Assembly: GCA_946406115.1 (NCBI GenBank) | Contig: OX291545.1 | Location: forward strand, 28,949,153-29,013,152 | Source of the DNA: Apoda limacodes | Taxonomy: Eukaryota; Arthropoda; Insecta; Lepidoptera; Limacodidae | Reading direction: 5' to 3' | DNA: 64,000 nucleotides | Notes under the pieces: generated by a model | The model's database searches: none | What the model saw: the letters and a program-made list of their open reading frames with translations, nothing else | What the model was told of the DNA's origin: nothing | Shown: positions 13,629 through 24,489 of the stretch, in pieces | Position numbering within the stretch: the stretch's first letter is position 1 | Layout of the letters: every line of letters starts with the position of its first letter | Made by a program: the position numbers and the translations under genes

Positions 13629-13667
13629 GATTTAATAAGAGAAGTCTAACACTTCTTTTATTAAATC
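13629..13667. repeat. 17-bp stem hairpin
   Basis: The left arm 13629-13645 (gatttaataagagaagt) pairs with 13651-13667 across a 5-base loop, ctaac. Sixteen positions pair canonically and one would be a G-U pair in RNA. The arms are too short for a typical animal miRNA precursor. A small fold-back element or chance are alternatives. Confidence 0.75.
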
Positions 13668-13949
13668 ACGTATCAAGAACACGACAATCAAATAAAAAAA
13701 CGACGCAGATGGACGGACAGATTTTTTTTTTATATATTATTAAATTGCATGCACAATCCCTCTACAAGAAGTGGTCAAAATTAACTTTAAAGATTTCGAC
13801 AGGCAGACAGCTTTTTTCATATATCATTATCATGAAAACTCAAAGTGCAATGGAAATTGAAATACGATCCCATAACGAGATGACGATCAAAATTTACTTT
13901 TAAGATTTAAAATGAAGGAAAACGTAAACGTTGAAGCAAGTTATTTCAA

Positions 13950-14222
13950 CGGGATGGGATGTGTTCTGAGAAATAGTTCGCAATTATACCCACGCTTAAG
14001 CTTCCATCGCACTGCTCGCCATCGACAGGAAATTTATTTTAAAACCTAAATGGTTGCGTACAGTGCGCGAACAGTAGGGTTGTGGAAAAGCTCCCAGCCA
14101 AAGTTTTCTCTAAGGACTACAGTTTCCGCGCGACTAATGCCCCAGGTGTTGCAAGCTTACATAGGCTGCGGTGACCGATTACCGTAAGCTTGTTTGCCTC
14201 CTCAGTGGTATTAAAAAACTTT
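13950..14222 (+). mobile_element. Jockey-like LINE 3' end
   Basis: This is another truncated copy of the family at 53431-54349. It starts slightly further upstream in the ORF (ccatcgcactgctcgcc corresponds to coding sequence in the longer relic), lacks an internal piece of the C-terminal coding region, and ends with ggtgaccgattacc, cttgtttgcc and ggtattaaaaaa. The internal deletion and many substitutions suggest an old copy. Confidence 0.75.
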
Positions 14223-14999
14223 GCTCTTAAAAAGCGTTCTTAAGCAGTGTGATATTTTAATAATCGTACAAACTTGTTAACTCGAAATGCATAAAACGAC
14301 AAATCATATTGTCAAAAACGAAACGGCTACTAGCAGATCTTAATCTATTTACATTAACCGATTCCCACAAGTTTAATTATAAAAGCCTGAATAGTTTCTA
14401 TTGTTATTTGCGGGAGGGATTGGTCAGGAAGTCATAAATTCCGGTCCAATAGCCACTTGCCACTATGCTGACCCACTTGAGAATAACAATCAGCGATTGG
14501 TGTTTTTGTAACAATGTTGAAATTCAGGAACATACCTGTCGAATTTTGATATTCTTATAAAAGAAATATATAAATAACCTAGTTTTTTAACTACTTAGGA
14601 TAAAACTAAGATACAATCAGCAAGATTTTAAATAACTAAAACTCTAGTTGTAACAACTAAACCAAAGTTGTAACAACGTAAACCTTCATTATATAGGCAT
14701 CGTCTACTTAGGCAGAGAAATAATGAAGTGCGAAGCAAGGCGAGAAGGGGATCTAAATGCCTTTGTCTTGAAATTTTGCCTAGTTGGAAGCTGTACGCCT
14801 AGTCATACGTTTTGTAGCGGCACCATTTCGTTTTTGGATTTTCTTTAACATAGTTAATAATAATTGTTAGGATATGGTATTGGTTTGTAGACTCAAGGGG
14901 TTTTGCCCCTGCTTTGTTACTTTTTCATTCTTCCCTCACCGATCTAAACTTACTTCATTTGTTCCGTCAAAAACTGGTTAAAGTGCATATTATTCTGTC
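14223..14999. other. No gene seen
   Basis: The stretch has mixed composition with no open frame of note. A slightly GC-richer part at 14700-14830 shows no splice signals that I trust. Confidence 0.4.
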
Positions 15000-15187
15000 T
15001 CTGGACTTTTATATCAGCACTAATAACTCGGTAAGTTCATGATTAATGGCTTGTGGGACAAATAAAAAGCCATGTAAATTCAGACACCCTGTACCAGAAA
15101 TGTTGTGGCGATGGGCTCACCTCCGTCACACAGGACTAAAGTGGTTGGAAAAAAGAGACTGTGATGTGGTAGTGTATCCAGAAACAG
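15000..15187 (+). repeat. Interspersed repeat (gatgggctcacc family)
   Basis: This copy shares an ordered set of motifs with a minus-strand copy at 45835-46080 and a shorter one at 43170-43275: tgtgggacaaataaaaagcc, tgttgtggcgatgggctcacc, gactaaagtggttgg and aaaagagac. The spacing suggests a decayed element or LINE tail. No protein remains. Confidence 0.65.
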
Positions 15188-15406
15188 GTAACATTCTTTC
15201 TTTTATTTAAACTATAAACTTAATACATACATATATTCAACAAAAAGTACTTTAATTTTTTTAACTTGATTTGGGCCTTGACTAACGTTTCTCAGAATAC
15301 GATTATTAAATTTGAGTTGGACATACAAAACAGATCCTAAGAAAACCTGCCTAAAAAAATTGTAATGTAACCTACATTATTTTATCTACAAGCTCCTAAA
15401 ATTAAT

Positions 15407-15838
15407 AAAAATCGGCCCAGAGCGAGTCGGACTCGCACACGAAGGGTTCCGTACCATTATCTATAAAAATGGCAAAAAAATCACGTTTTTTGTATGGGAG
15501 CCCCCCTTTAATATTTTTTTTTATTTTAATTTAATTATTTATTGTTAAATTGACTATATAACTTAATATTCTGTAAATATTCTAAGCGGCTACCTGTTAC
15601 CGTTATCAATATCGAGCAAAATCGAGCAAAAAAAATAACGTTTGTTGTATGGGAGTCCCCTTAAATATTTATTTAATTCCTTTTTTTATTATTTGTTGTT
15701 ATAGCAGCAACAGAAATACATCTTCTGTGAAAATTTCAACTGTCTGATCACTATTCATGAGATACAGCCTGGTGACGGACAGCGGAGCCTCAGTAATAGG
15801 GTTCCGCTAATTACCCTTCGGGTACGGAACCCTAAAAA
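15407..15838 (+). repeat. Interspersed repeat (cggcc...ggtacggaaccct), internally duplicated
   Basis: The left end aaaaatcggcccagag is followed by gcgagtcggactcgc (itself an imperfect palindrome) and gggttccgtacc; the right end is ggtacggaaccctaaaaa. The central block cacgtttt-tgtatgggag-ccccc occurs twice, near 15482-15530 and 15635-15680, so this copy holds an internal duplication or a nested second copy. The family recurs on the minus strand at 27693-27977 and in pieces at 57131-57442. No coding potential. Confidence 0.75.
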
Positions 15839-15894
15839 TGTTACCAAATATATTTGTTGCTTTCAGAATGAAATCCTTCTAATAATAATAACGA

Positions 15895-16130
15895 GGATGT
15901 TAGTATGTTGGTTAGTCCTATTTTGCAGGAATTTGGAATAGACATAGCTTATAATCAAAATGAGCATAATACCTCAGACTATATAATACACAGGCTACAG
16001 AATTAAGCTTACATAGATACAGAATCGGAACAGGTTACATTTTATCTCAAGAAATTTAAAAGTTTCTACAAAACTAAAACCGAATTTCTCCTCAGCTATA
16101 GCTTGTTTTATCAATCTTCCTTACTATGTA
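15895..16130 (+). mobile_element. Diverged Helitron-like fragment
   Basis: It contains ttacattttatctcaagaaat, aaaagtttctacaa and ctcagctatagcttg in the order seen in Lep1-type copies, followed by ttactatgtataattt. Ends are lost and identity is low, so the class is tentative. Confidence 0.4.
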
Positions 16131-16947
16131 TAATTTAATCAAACCTATCAAGGATTTGCCCCAGATTACCGAATAGAGTGCGAGCGGGGCAGCGAGCAAA
16201 GGTTTGTACTTGAATAAAATTGATATTGAGCAAACACTAGTCGGATATGAAAGAGCTTAAACAAATAGAGCTTTCGACGTTATCTCTCGGTATTACTGAT
16301 CTGCTTTTTAAATCTATCCGGATTATGAAAAATTCTAAATATTGTTTGTATTATTTCAATAAGAACAATTTCTGCTATAACATAACTTTGTATTCTTTAT
16401 GACAACAAATTACAACATTTAATTATCTGCTGCAGTAGTTTGTCTAGTTGTATTATCATATGCACGCTCATTGTCAAAATAATTGGGAAAGTAGAAACCA
16501 TATTCATACCTAAACCCGACTTGTAGCTGTAATAAGCGGTAACGCTCTGGCGAATAATTTGAATTGATTTTTGAAAACCAATGGCCGGATAATATCCCAT
16601 TGTTATGTTAATTGACTATTCATATAATTGGGTGCGTCGTTTAGACTATTCGTTTTTAGGGTGCCGCCTCAAAAAAAGGATATACCTACAGTTTTTCTCT
16701 CATTAAACGCCTTTCCAAGAAGTGCGTATTGTTTGTATGGGTTTATGTCATAAACATGTAAGCAGATCCGTCTCTTTGACTCCTCTTATAGCTAGTGTGT
16801 GAAAATATTTTCTTTTAAATAAAAAATCTAAGAAAATATTTTGGACTTTTACCTACCATTATTGTATTTTACAAATGCATGGCGAACCCACTTGCTGCCG
16901 CTGTGGCATTTTTATTTCATATATAAATGGGCGTAATAACAAAATCT
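16131..16947. other. No gene seen
   Basis: A 67-codon minus-strand frame at 16397-16600 is within chance expectation. No repeats were recognised. Confidence 0.4.
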
Positions 16948-17270
16948 TTAGTCTGTAATAAATGATCGGCATATATCCTGGAAGTGTGGAACTACAGGCC
17001 AAGTTTTTCCTTCTCCACACGGACAGGTCTCTTTCTTCTTTATCTTCTCAAGGATCTCTGGTACTGTCATCCACATGTATGTCGTCGTGAGACATTACAT
17101 ATACAGTAGGAGCTTTGCAAAGAGCCTTGCAAGACATACCAGCGTTAAAGTATATGCTTTCGAAAGAACTACCGTCAACTACGGATCTCCCGGACAGAAA
17201 ACTTTTCACCATTTATTTCAAACCCCTGGTCAGTCCTTTACACAGCAACTTTATCGAAGTAAGTAAGTAA
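16948..17270 (-). pseudogene. Broken protein-coding sequence of unknown family
   Basis: Read on the minus strand from about 17270 down to a TAA at 16950-16948, the sequence gives continuous protein-like text only if two frameshifts are allowed. The first part (about 17222-17180) reads FEINGEKFSVREIRS. The second (about 17184-17051) includes FNAGMSCKALCKAP and YVMSHDDIHVDDS. The third (about 17062-16948) includes LEKIKKKETCPCGEG and WPVVPHFQDICRSF before the stop. Frame changes lie near 17180 and 17060, and one in-frame stop lies near 17247. The composition is far from the AT-rich background, with a cluster of cysteines (C-P-C-G-E-G). Traces of further coding text continue upstream to about 17400. 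I do not recognise the family; it may be a decayed host gene or a mobile-element ORF. No introns are visible, so a retrocopy is possible. Confidence 0.5.
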
Positions 17271-17400
17271 GCTTCGGTGCCAAATCCTATCAAACGGCCT
17301 GACTTTCATTGATAGTCCAACTTATGCCCATCGGGTTAAAGGTACACTAGAAAATCACTGGTCGATCGACTATGGTGAGTAGGTGTTTATTGGGCATTCT

Positions 17401-18818
17401 GGCTTACTTTCCGCAGCGCATCATTTAGTGTGTACTAAAAAGTGCACATTTTAGATTTTAAAGTAAAGGATTTCTTCATTATGGAATAAAGTGAGTTAAT
17501 GTTTACACACATAATACAAGAAAAAAGCTGTTTAAAATCACTCCATCAATGCAATTAATATTCATAATTAGCCACTAAGTATGTAGGTAACTAACTTTTT
17601 CGCTATAGAAAACTCACTAAAAATTAGTATTTTGCTTGGGTTTTTATTAAATTTATTACATATCTTATGGTAGAGAGTATTTTTTATAGTTTCAACTTTT
17701 AGATTTTGCCTTTCCTTTTTACATTTTTACATATTTACATAACATGACATTACTGAACTGAGCAGTTCTTATTAAGTTGATAGTTGAGTTATGTATAAAG
17801 ATGTATAGTTTAATAGATAACCAAGGAGAAGTCGATTTGTATATACTCCTATATAAGAAGAAATAATATATATGTCAAAGGTTGTCTGGTAGAGATCGCT
17901 TATAAGCGATAAGACCGCCTGATTGTATATTGTAAGTTTAGTTTTTAATTTTAATTTGTTTATTCATTATTTTTGATGTACAATAAAGTATATATCTATG
18001 TATCTATCTATATCAACGCACAGTCTTAACTTTAGAAACTTGAACTTTGGCATGAGGGAGAGATCTACTTAGAAAAGTTTTTGTAAAATTCAATATTCAG
18101 GGGTCGAAATTTGTATGAAAATCCATTAACTTTGAAGCTAAAAGCACAAAAATTGCTATGTAGCCTTTAGGCTGAAAATTAATATTGACGTGTTTCACTG
18201 TTCTTAAAAAAATATCCCCTAGGGATAACAGAGGAAAAAAATTGTATGAGAATTTCGACATTTTAGTTGGTAAAACCATATACAGCTGAACTTAACTTTA
18301 TATTTTCCTAAATGAAACACAAATTACGTTTGTATGGCAAGCAATGCTTTCCTTATCCTCTTAAGTTAGCATTCAAATGCGATTCCAACAATGTATAACT
18401 AAGATAACTCCCATGTGCTTACTGCCATCTTTTTATCATCCCTATTTCATTTTTAAGCACAAAACAAACAATGGAATGATCCGAGATAAGCGGTATTTGC
18501 ATCGCTACGCCGCTTAATTCCTGAATTTTCGTTTGAATACTTTATGCTCGCAAAATGCGGTGAAACGACTTACAGAATTTTGATACCTTGGATGATAAAC
18601 CATTCCACGAAATTAACTTTCATTTGATTTGATCATTTAACCTTAAAAGCTTTGATACCTAACCATGTTATTAAAAATGCTGAGTAAACAAGAGAAGTCT
18701 AAAAAAAACTCTATTTTAATGTCAGAGATGCCCGCATCTTCAAATACGTACTCATGTTTCTTTGTTATTTACATTCATATTGCTTATTACAAATGTATTC
18801 ATTTTATGTTATTCTGGG
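17401..18818. other. Gene-free AT-rich stretch
   Basis: No exon or known repeat was recognised. A (gtat)/(ctat)-type simple stretch lies at about 17985-18015. Confidence 0.5.
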
Positions 18819-19040
18819 TAGACTTCTATCTATCCAGTTTTCCCTCTCAACAATTTTCCCATTTGTACCTACTCGCTACAGTTTTTTATTCACGGCGTAT
18901 TACACGTTTTCGTTTGCTTCCATAGGGGCGCGTTCCCATTCTGCAGAGATGTTATTTAAATTAGCATCTAATATTATTATCGGCACAAATACTTCAATGA
19001 ATCTATTTCGAGATGTAAATGTTGGTTTTTGTATACAAGT
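18819..19040. repeat. Ancient duplicated unit, copy 1
   Basis: It pairs with 19511-19735 in the same orientation. Shared landmarks in order are ccagttttcc, tcaacaat, ttcatggc/ttcacggc, gatgttatt-aaatt and atgaat. On the minus strand both copies give short stretches of protein-like text in related frames (for example ISAEWERAPMEANENV in this copy) interrupted by stops. They may be remains of a coding mobile element or a duplicated exon. Confidence 0.5.
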
Positions 19041-19510
19041 TTATTGTTCTTTCTGTACAGGTGTTTTTTTTCCATAAATTTTTATTTTATTTATGTATAG
19101 AAAAAACACTAATTTTAGTGACATATATGTTTTATCCTTATAAGTATTTAACTATTAACAAATTTTTTTTTTGGGAAAGTTTTTCTGTTTTAAGGAAAAT
19201 TTTATTTGGTTTATCGATATATAAAATATTTTTTCGTAATTGAATTTAATTATAGCTGAACGATAAAATTTAAAGAAATATAAATTTGAAAAGTTTCACA
19301 ATTCTTTTCACAACACTACTTAATTTTTAGATTTTATGTGTTCTAATTTCTATTTTTTTACTTTCAAATACATACTATTACATCATGTACAAAAACTTTA
19401 CTTATACGTTTTTGTCATACTCTTTACTTTAACTTGTGTTTTAATACGAATGTTAAGAAGCACTCATGTAACTTATCCTATTTTCTTAGTTTTGAATCTT
19501 TGGTTAGTTT

Positions 19511-19735
19511 TCCCTGTTATTGGTATCCAGTTTTCCTTATCAACAATCTTCTCATATTGTGCTTGCCGCAGTTTCCCATTCATGGCTCACTCCATATTCT
19601 CATTTGCTACCATTGAAGGGCTCCCTTCTATTTTGCGGTGATGTTATTCAAATTGGCACCTAATTTTATTATGGGCACATTCCCTAGTATATGAATACAT
19701 TCGCTTTGAGATCTTTATTTTCTGTTCTAATATAC
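19511..19735. repeat. Ancient duplicated unit, copy 2
   Basis: This is the partner of 18819-19040, about 690 bases downstream. Minus-strand reading gives fragments such as VANENM and YEKIVDKENWI that line up with copy 1, but stops and frame changes break every frame. The divergence suggests an old event. Confidence 0.5.
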
Positions 19736-21419
19736 AAATTGTATTTATTTGTACAAAGTATTTTCTTGTTTTTTTTTTTTGTGTTTTGTATTATTATAAT
19801 TGCCCTCGATGAGGGTAAGCCGTGCCCCAACAAGAAGGTACTTACGTGGCTTAGAATTAAGATTCAGAATGTTTATATCTATTGTGTTTTTACAATTTTA
19901 ATGATTAAAGTCATTAATTGCGACTTTAATTAGGTTTGTCAGAATAGTCTTAAAAAAGCCTATAATGAATATGATTTAATGCCTTTATTTCAGGTATACC
20001 AAATAAAATCTTAAAGATAAGCAAAACTGAAAGTAGTATTTAAATAGGAAAGCTAAGAATATAAATTTTATTGATTTTTATATAAATTTGTAAATCATTT
20101 CTCAGACATTTGTTGTATCTTTAAATTAATGGTTAATTCTATTTTTTGAATCTTAAGGCGCCCATGTATTAACAATCATACGACAAACTATTGAGATACC
20201 TATCTAATTTTTGGGATTGTTTAGATACGGTTATATAAAGCGCCAAAAATAAATAAGAAGTTAATAATAACAAAAATAACACATAAGGTTGCTTCTAGTG
20301 TCGGGCAAAATTATAAATATATTTGACCATGTATGGTAGCATCGCCAGCAAAAACCATAATAGTCTGGTAGTATGATGGCAGTAGGTATAGTTATTTCTA
20401 CATCATTTCAGAATGTTTTTGAAATAACCACAAATTAAATGAACTTTAATCTGGTTTTCGTTTGAAACTAATTACTGTTCAAATATAAACAAAACCTGAT
20501 ATTTGAATACAAAAAAAACTGAAAGGAAAACCAATTACAGAAATAACAATGTTTTTAAAATAACTGGTGCCGTTAGTGATACCAGATACCACATTGGTTC
20601 AGCGATAATGGATTCCGAAATAGACGGAGACAAACGGATGTCTAGCTTAGGCATCAAATATACTGGAACAGCGCCACATGTCTGACTAACGAGACAACTA
20701 GTTGGCACAGTTAGACGAAGGGCGGAGCAGTAACTTCACTTCTTTCAATTGGATATTAATACTAAAATATTAACTGGGTCATTTAATGTTGTCAATTTTG
20801 TGTGCGTAAACTGAAAAAGATACATACAGTCTACATACCAAATGCCATCTCAATAAATTCAATAGTTTTTGCGTGGTGCTTTAACCAATAGTTTTATTTA
20901 TTTGTTCAGCGTCTGAAACAACTCAAACCGGAGCGTTTTTAGAATATCCATTTTACGCATACCTAGTTCTTGCATAGTTTATATTTTCAAAAACTGAATA
21001 ACAAAGACTTTTCTCGTTTTACGCGATTCTCTATAGTCGATCAAGGTTACCTAACGCATGCACAATAGACACATTCGATTTGTACGCAAATAATAGTTGA
21101 CCATTTTGCGTATGCGAAATTTGCGTACCTATGTATTTATGTCTACTGTAATTTGAGAACAAAAACGTAAAAAATTAAAACCGTAAAGAAACGGAATTTA
21201 ATACAACAATTCTGTACTGGGAACCAGATATTAAATGGATTTTCATATAATATTTCTCAATAGTCTTAATTAAATATCAAACGAGTCGTTTGCTGCCTTT
21301 ATTGAGTTAATTTCGTGTATTGTTTGAAAACTACTAACGTGCGTCACATGGATGCATAAACTAAAATAAGCATAGAGGGTGCCAAATTATGGTACATTAC
21401 TGCCACGACCCGTAAATTC
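19736..21419. other. Gene-free stretch
   Basis: The only notable patch is 20550-20720, GC-richer, with a 60-codon plus-strand frame. It has no splice signals that I would defend. Confidence 0.45.
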
Positions 21420-21466
21420 AGCATAACCGGGTGATCGTGAGAGACATCACAGAGTCCGGTTATGCT
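21420..21466. repeat. Two-part hairpin, possible structured RNA
   Basis: The perfect 11-bp outer stem agcataaccgg / ccggttatgct (21420-21430 and 21456-21466) encloses an inner stem GTGAT / ATCAC (21431-21435 and 21446-21450) with a 10-base apical loop and a 5-base bulge on the 3' side. The stacked outer and inner stems and the GC-rich closing pairs are unusual in this AT-rich background. No promoter or terminator was seen beside it. A repeat end is the main alternative. Confidence 0.6.
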
Positions 21467-21763
21467 TAGCTGTAGCCAAGGCTTGTACCTATATAGTGTT
21501 TTTCTTTAAACGTTCGTGTTAAAAAACTAATTATGCTGACAACGGTACTGACAATAATAATAATAGTTTTGGTAATTTTGTTGCCAATTCCGAAAAAATA
21601 TCGTATTTTATTTATTATATCGATTACCTTTTTTACTATTTTACATTAATTTAATGGCGCAATATTTTTGTTGTGCCAGTCTGAAATTTAAGTAATACTT
21701 AATGAGCTATCTCTTTAGTTATCAATTTTTGGATTTAAAAAAGTTAGTTTCATTTTCAAATTT

Positions 21764-21892
21764 CATATTTGACCGCTCGAGTGGACGGCTTAAACATTGC
21801 GGGTCGGTCTCTGATACTGTACTACAAGTGCGATTTATCCCAAAGTAGATTCTGCAAGAGATAGTCGCATATCGAAGTATGTTTGAGAAAAA
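21764..21892 (+). repeat. 125-bp repeat unit, stand-alone copy
   Basis: It runs from catatttgaccgct to gtttgagaaaaa and matches the reverse complement of 35879-36008, where the same unit sits inside a SINE. Shared interior words are aaacattgcgggtcg, ctctgata, tatcccaaag and gtcgcatatcg. It is either a mobile unit in its own right or a piece of a composite SINE. Confidence 0.7.
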
Positions 21893-23689
21893 TAAATTAT
21901 TGTACCCCTTTGCTTCGATTATTTTATGATTTGGAAGATGACTATAGCTAACTTATTTTTGTGATATTTGTCCCTTGTACTGATATGGTTTTCACCCCTC
22001 TGTCTGTCGATCTGTAGGTATCTTATGTGGACCTGCACGCAAAGATAGAAATTTCTACGGAATTAACTTTTGGGGAAGGGTACCAGTAAGACAATATTCC
22101 TGGTATATCCCTGAAGTGACCTCAATGCGTTATAATATTATGCACATTATTTAAAACGTTTAAATTTGATTGTTTTTTTTAAAAACCTCTTCCAAAATCT
22201 ACTTGAAGTCTTAATAGGTACTGTTCTGTAATCTACTGTCGTCCTGAGTACTTTTCTAGGAGGAATTTATGAACACCACTGAATGTCGATTTTTCGACTT
22301 TCCGTTTCATAATGTGTGTTGTTTAAGAGGATTATTGTCGCTTTTTTTATGTATGGCAACTAAATTTTAATAACATGTTTCAAGTAATTTAAAAAAACAA
22401 AAAAATGTGCTGACCTGATCCAACTTAGCTTTACTTCGCATATCATTTCCAATAAATAAATGTTGCTTGGCCACGAATACCTTAGAAATTAAAACTAACT
22501 AAGTTAATTTACTAGCGCCATCTAGTTAACTTTCAAACTTTAACCTCAAATAAATAATACCGTAAGAACAGACATGATGTACGCAAGTAACTTGTTCTCT
22601 CAATAATATTTTTTTCGCTAGATGGCACATATATTTATATATATATATCTATTTACATACATATTAAATACAATTTATAACTTATAATGTCGCGAGTTTG
22701 TCTCATACTTGGCCGGTTATTATTTTTATACTTTAGAGCTCACACTATAAATTTAATGGCAAAAAATATTTTGATTATATATTTTATATTTATAACTTCT
22801 TTATTTACTAAGCAGCAATCAGATTTTGCACATCAGTTATTTCAAAAATATAAATGAAGATTATGATACGGAATACGGAATTACAGCTTCACACCATGAT
22901 CAATATGATATAGGTTAAAGGTCTGTCTGTCGTCATGTTAATTTATTTATTTAAAAGATAAAAAACAACTCGCTTGCTCGTTGAAAACCGACCCCTAATC
23001 TAAAAGTTAAATAGCAAGTGTAAATAGCTACCAATTATTTTTTTCTATCTGACAACGTTGTCCTAGAAAGAAAGCTTCGGGCTTCAAAAAGAGCTACGTG
23101 ATTGAAATTTTAACTCTTCCCGACGAAGAACTGACACGTCTTGACAATTTCTGCAACAAACACACGTTAAATTAACGTCACATTCAATTTCACGGATCTT
23201 CCCCTCCGTCCTAAAATTGTGAGTGGCTTGACGCAAACCCGGATGGTATTTTTGGTTTCCGCTCAAATAAGTATGTGAAATGGTGATCGTTTGATCTATT
23301 TGAAGAGATTTAGCATCGAAGTGACGTTTGAGGTTGTGGTTTAATTGACAGCTTTCTTCATAAAGCTTCGATGTTTAAACAATCCTTGTCTTCAAATAAA
23401 AAAGGATCCTTAAAAGTCAATTGTTGTACGGTTTTTATTTAATTCACTATTATGATACCTAAGCTGTTAGATACTGACCTAAATAATTAGTTTTTATAGT
23501 TTAACGTTTCACTTGTTAGGAATTGTTATTTTCAGCTGAACCAGGAATACAATGTTACAAGTTTTGTAAATGAAACCTTTATTGAGGTTAGAAGGTGAGG
23601 TTAGGTTGTTTTAAAAATTAGTTTAATTTTATTTGAGGCTAATGTTTCAAAGGAAAATTAAATACAGTAGTCAAAGCTATTACTGTACA
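21893..23689. other. Gene-free stretch
   Basis: A TA-rich simple repeat lies at 22630-22652. A 60-codon minus-strand frame at 23084-23266 sits in a slightly GC-richer patch but has no splice context or family resemblance. A fragment gttgaaaaccgacccc at 22980 resembles the edge of another common repeat. Confidence 0.45.
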
Positions 23690-23855
23690 ATACAATACGG
23701 TGGATCCATGGTCGACTGCTGGATCGAGGAGCATGGGTTCGACTCCCGCACTGGGGGCTTTCCATATAATATATATATGTATTTATATTTGTTGTCTGGT
23801 TTCCATAATACGAGTTTTGCTTAGTTTGAGACCAGATGGCGCTGTGTGTAATTAA
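23690..23855 (+). mobile_element. tRNA-derived SINE
   Basis: The head is degenerate, but its B box is clear (gggttcgactccc at about 23737). The body continues through atatatatgtatttat and tgttgtctggtttcc, and ends with gcttagtttgagaccag and atggcgctgtgtgtaa. This is the same body as the copies at 38576-38772 (plus) and 35790-36134 (minus). It is not a functional tRNA gene, because the acceptor and D-arm regions do not fold. Confidence 0.75.
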
Positions 23856-24160
23856 CAACAATATTAATTTATTTCTAATTTAATACAATAATACCAATAG
23901 AAGAATTGAACAATATGTTCAACAAACAGACAGTTCCAAATAACAAATTGTTAAATTTATCGTGCGACATATAACAAAGCATTATCAGTAATAAATTATT
24001 ATTACCGTTTTGAGAAAAGTTCACTTAAAATTAGTTTAGAATCCCCATGCTATCGAACCCTTAGTTAATATCTGTACAACTCGCAATTAGCCGATTTTTT
24101 TAATGGCCCTAGTGAATTTTAATAAAGGAACCATAGTAACCGATTTATTTTTGTCCGCAG
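23856..24160. other. Sequence upstream of the exon candidate
   Basis: AT-rich sequence ending in a good 3' splice site: the pyrimidine-rich gatttatttttgtccgcag immediately before 24161. No other feature. Confidence 0.5.
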
Positions 24161-24489
24161 GTATCAATGGAAAGTGATTTAAAGTGTAACAAACGAATGG
24201 CCTAACAACAAATGTGGTGATGGTAGTGTGAGTGCAGAGGTGTTAAGTTGATGTGGAACGGTAGTAGCTGATCGAGCTGGCGTGGTACGCAGCAGGCGGG
24301 GGGGCCATGCAGGGTGGGGGTTGGTTTGTGCCGTGGACGATGGGGGTGCAGAAGTTTGCAGTAGCACTACCCATGGGCGGTGTGGTACCACTTGTGCCCC
24401 CGTTGCTTGCTGCATTGCCCCCAGCACCGCCCCCGTTGCGACTCATCGCTCCACCACCATTGCCGCATCAGGTCCAGGGTAGTAGAAAG
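24161..24489 (+). other. Putative internal exon, GC-rich
   Basis: A 329-base block, markedly GC-rich against its AT-rich surroundings, lies between a strong acceptor (tttttgtccgcag before 24161) and a near-consensus donor (AAAG then GTGAGT at 24490). It contains upstream start codons with very short frames: 24166 (12 codons), 24211 (2 codons) and 24250 (6 codons). The longest plus-strand frame reaching the donor starts at 24307. It would fit a 5'UTR-plus-start exon of a gene with very long introns, or a lncRNA exon. A competing reading on the minus strand is described under the CDS entry. Confidence 0.5.
24307..24489 (+). CDS. Putative N-terminal coding exon, unknown protein
   Basis: From ATG 24307 (context ggggccATGc, purine at -3), 61 codons run to the donor and end in phase 0. 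Reading on into the intron meets a stop two codons later, so splicing is required. The product begins MQGGGWFVPWTMG and becomes proline- and leucine-rich (PPAPPP, APPPLP), as in disordered N-termini; no domain is recognised. Caution: on the minus strand, codons from 24446 to 24243 give a 67-residue G/S/N/T/P-rich frame (starts MSRNGGGAGG, ends SYYRSTST then TAA). That frame has a stronger purine-N-pyrimidine codon pattern, and an AATAAA occurs further along the minus strand near 24146-24151. Splice sites favour plus; codon pattern favours minus. Confidence 0.3.

Noticed and set aside
18665..19641. Several overlapping F/Y/L-rich plus-strand frames of 60-107 codons
   Set aside because: They are products of T-rich DNA and overlap the duplicated unit; the minus strand is the more protein-like side.
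23585..23612. Telomere-like ttagg words
   Set aside because: Isolated ggttagg words, not an array; no telomeric tract exists in the window.
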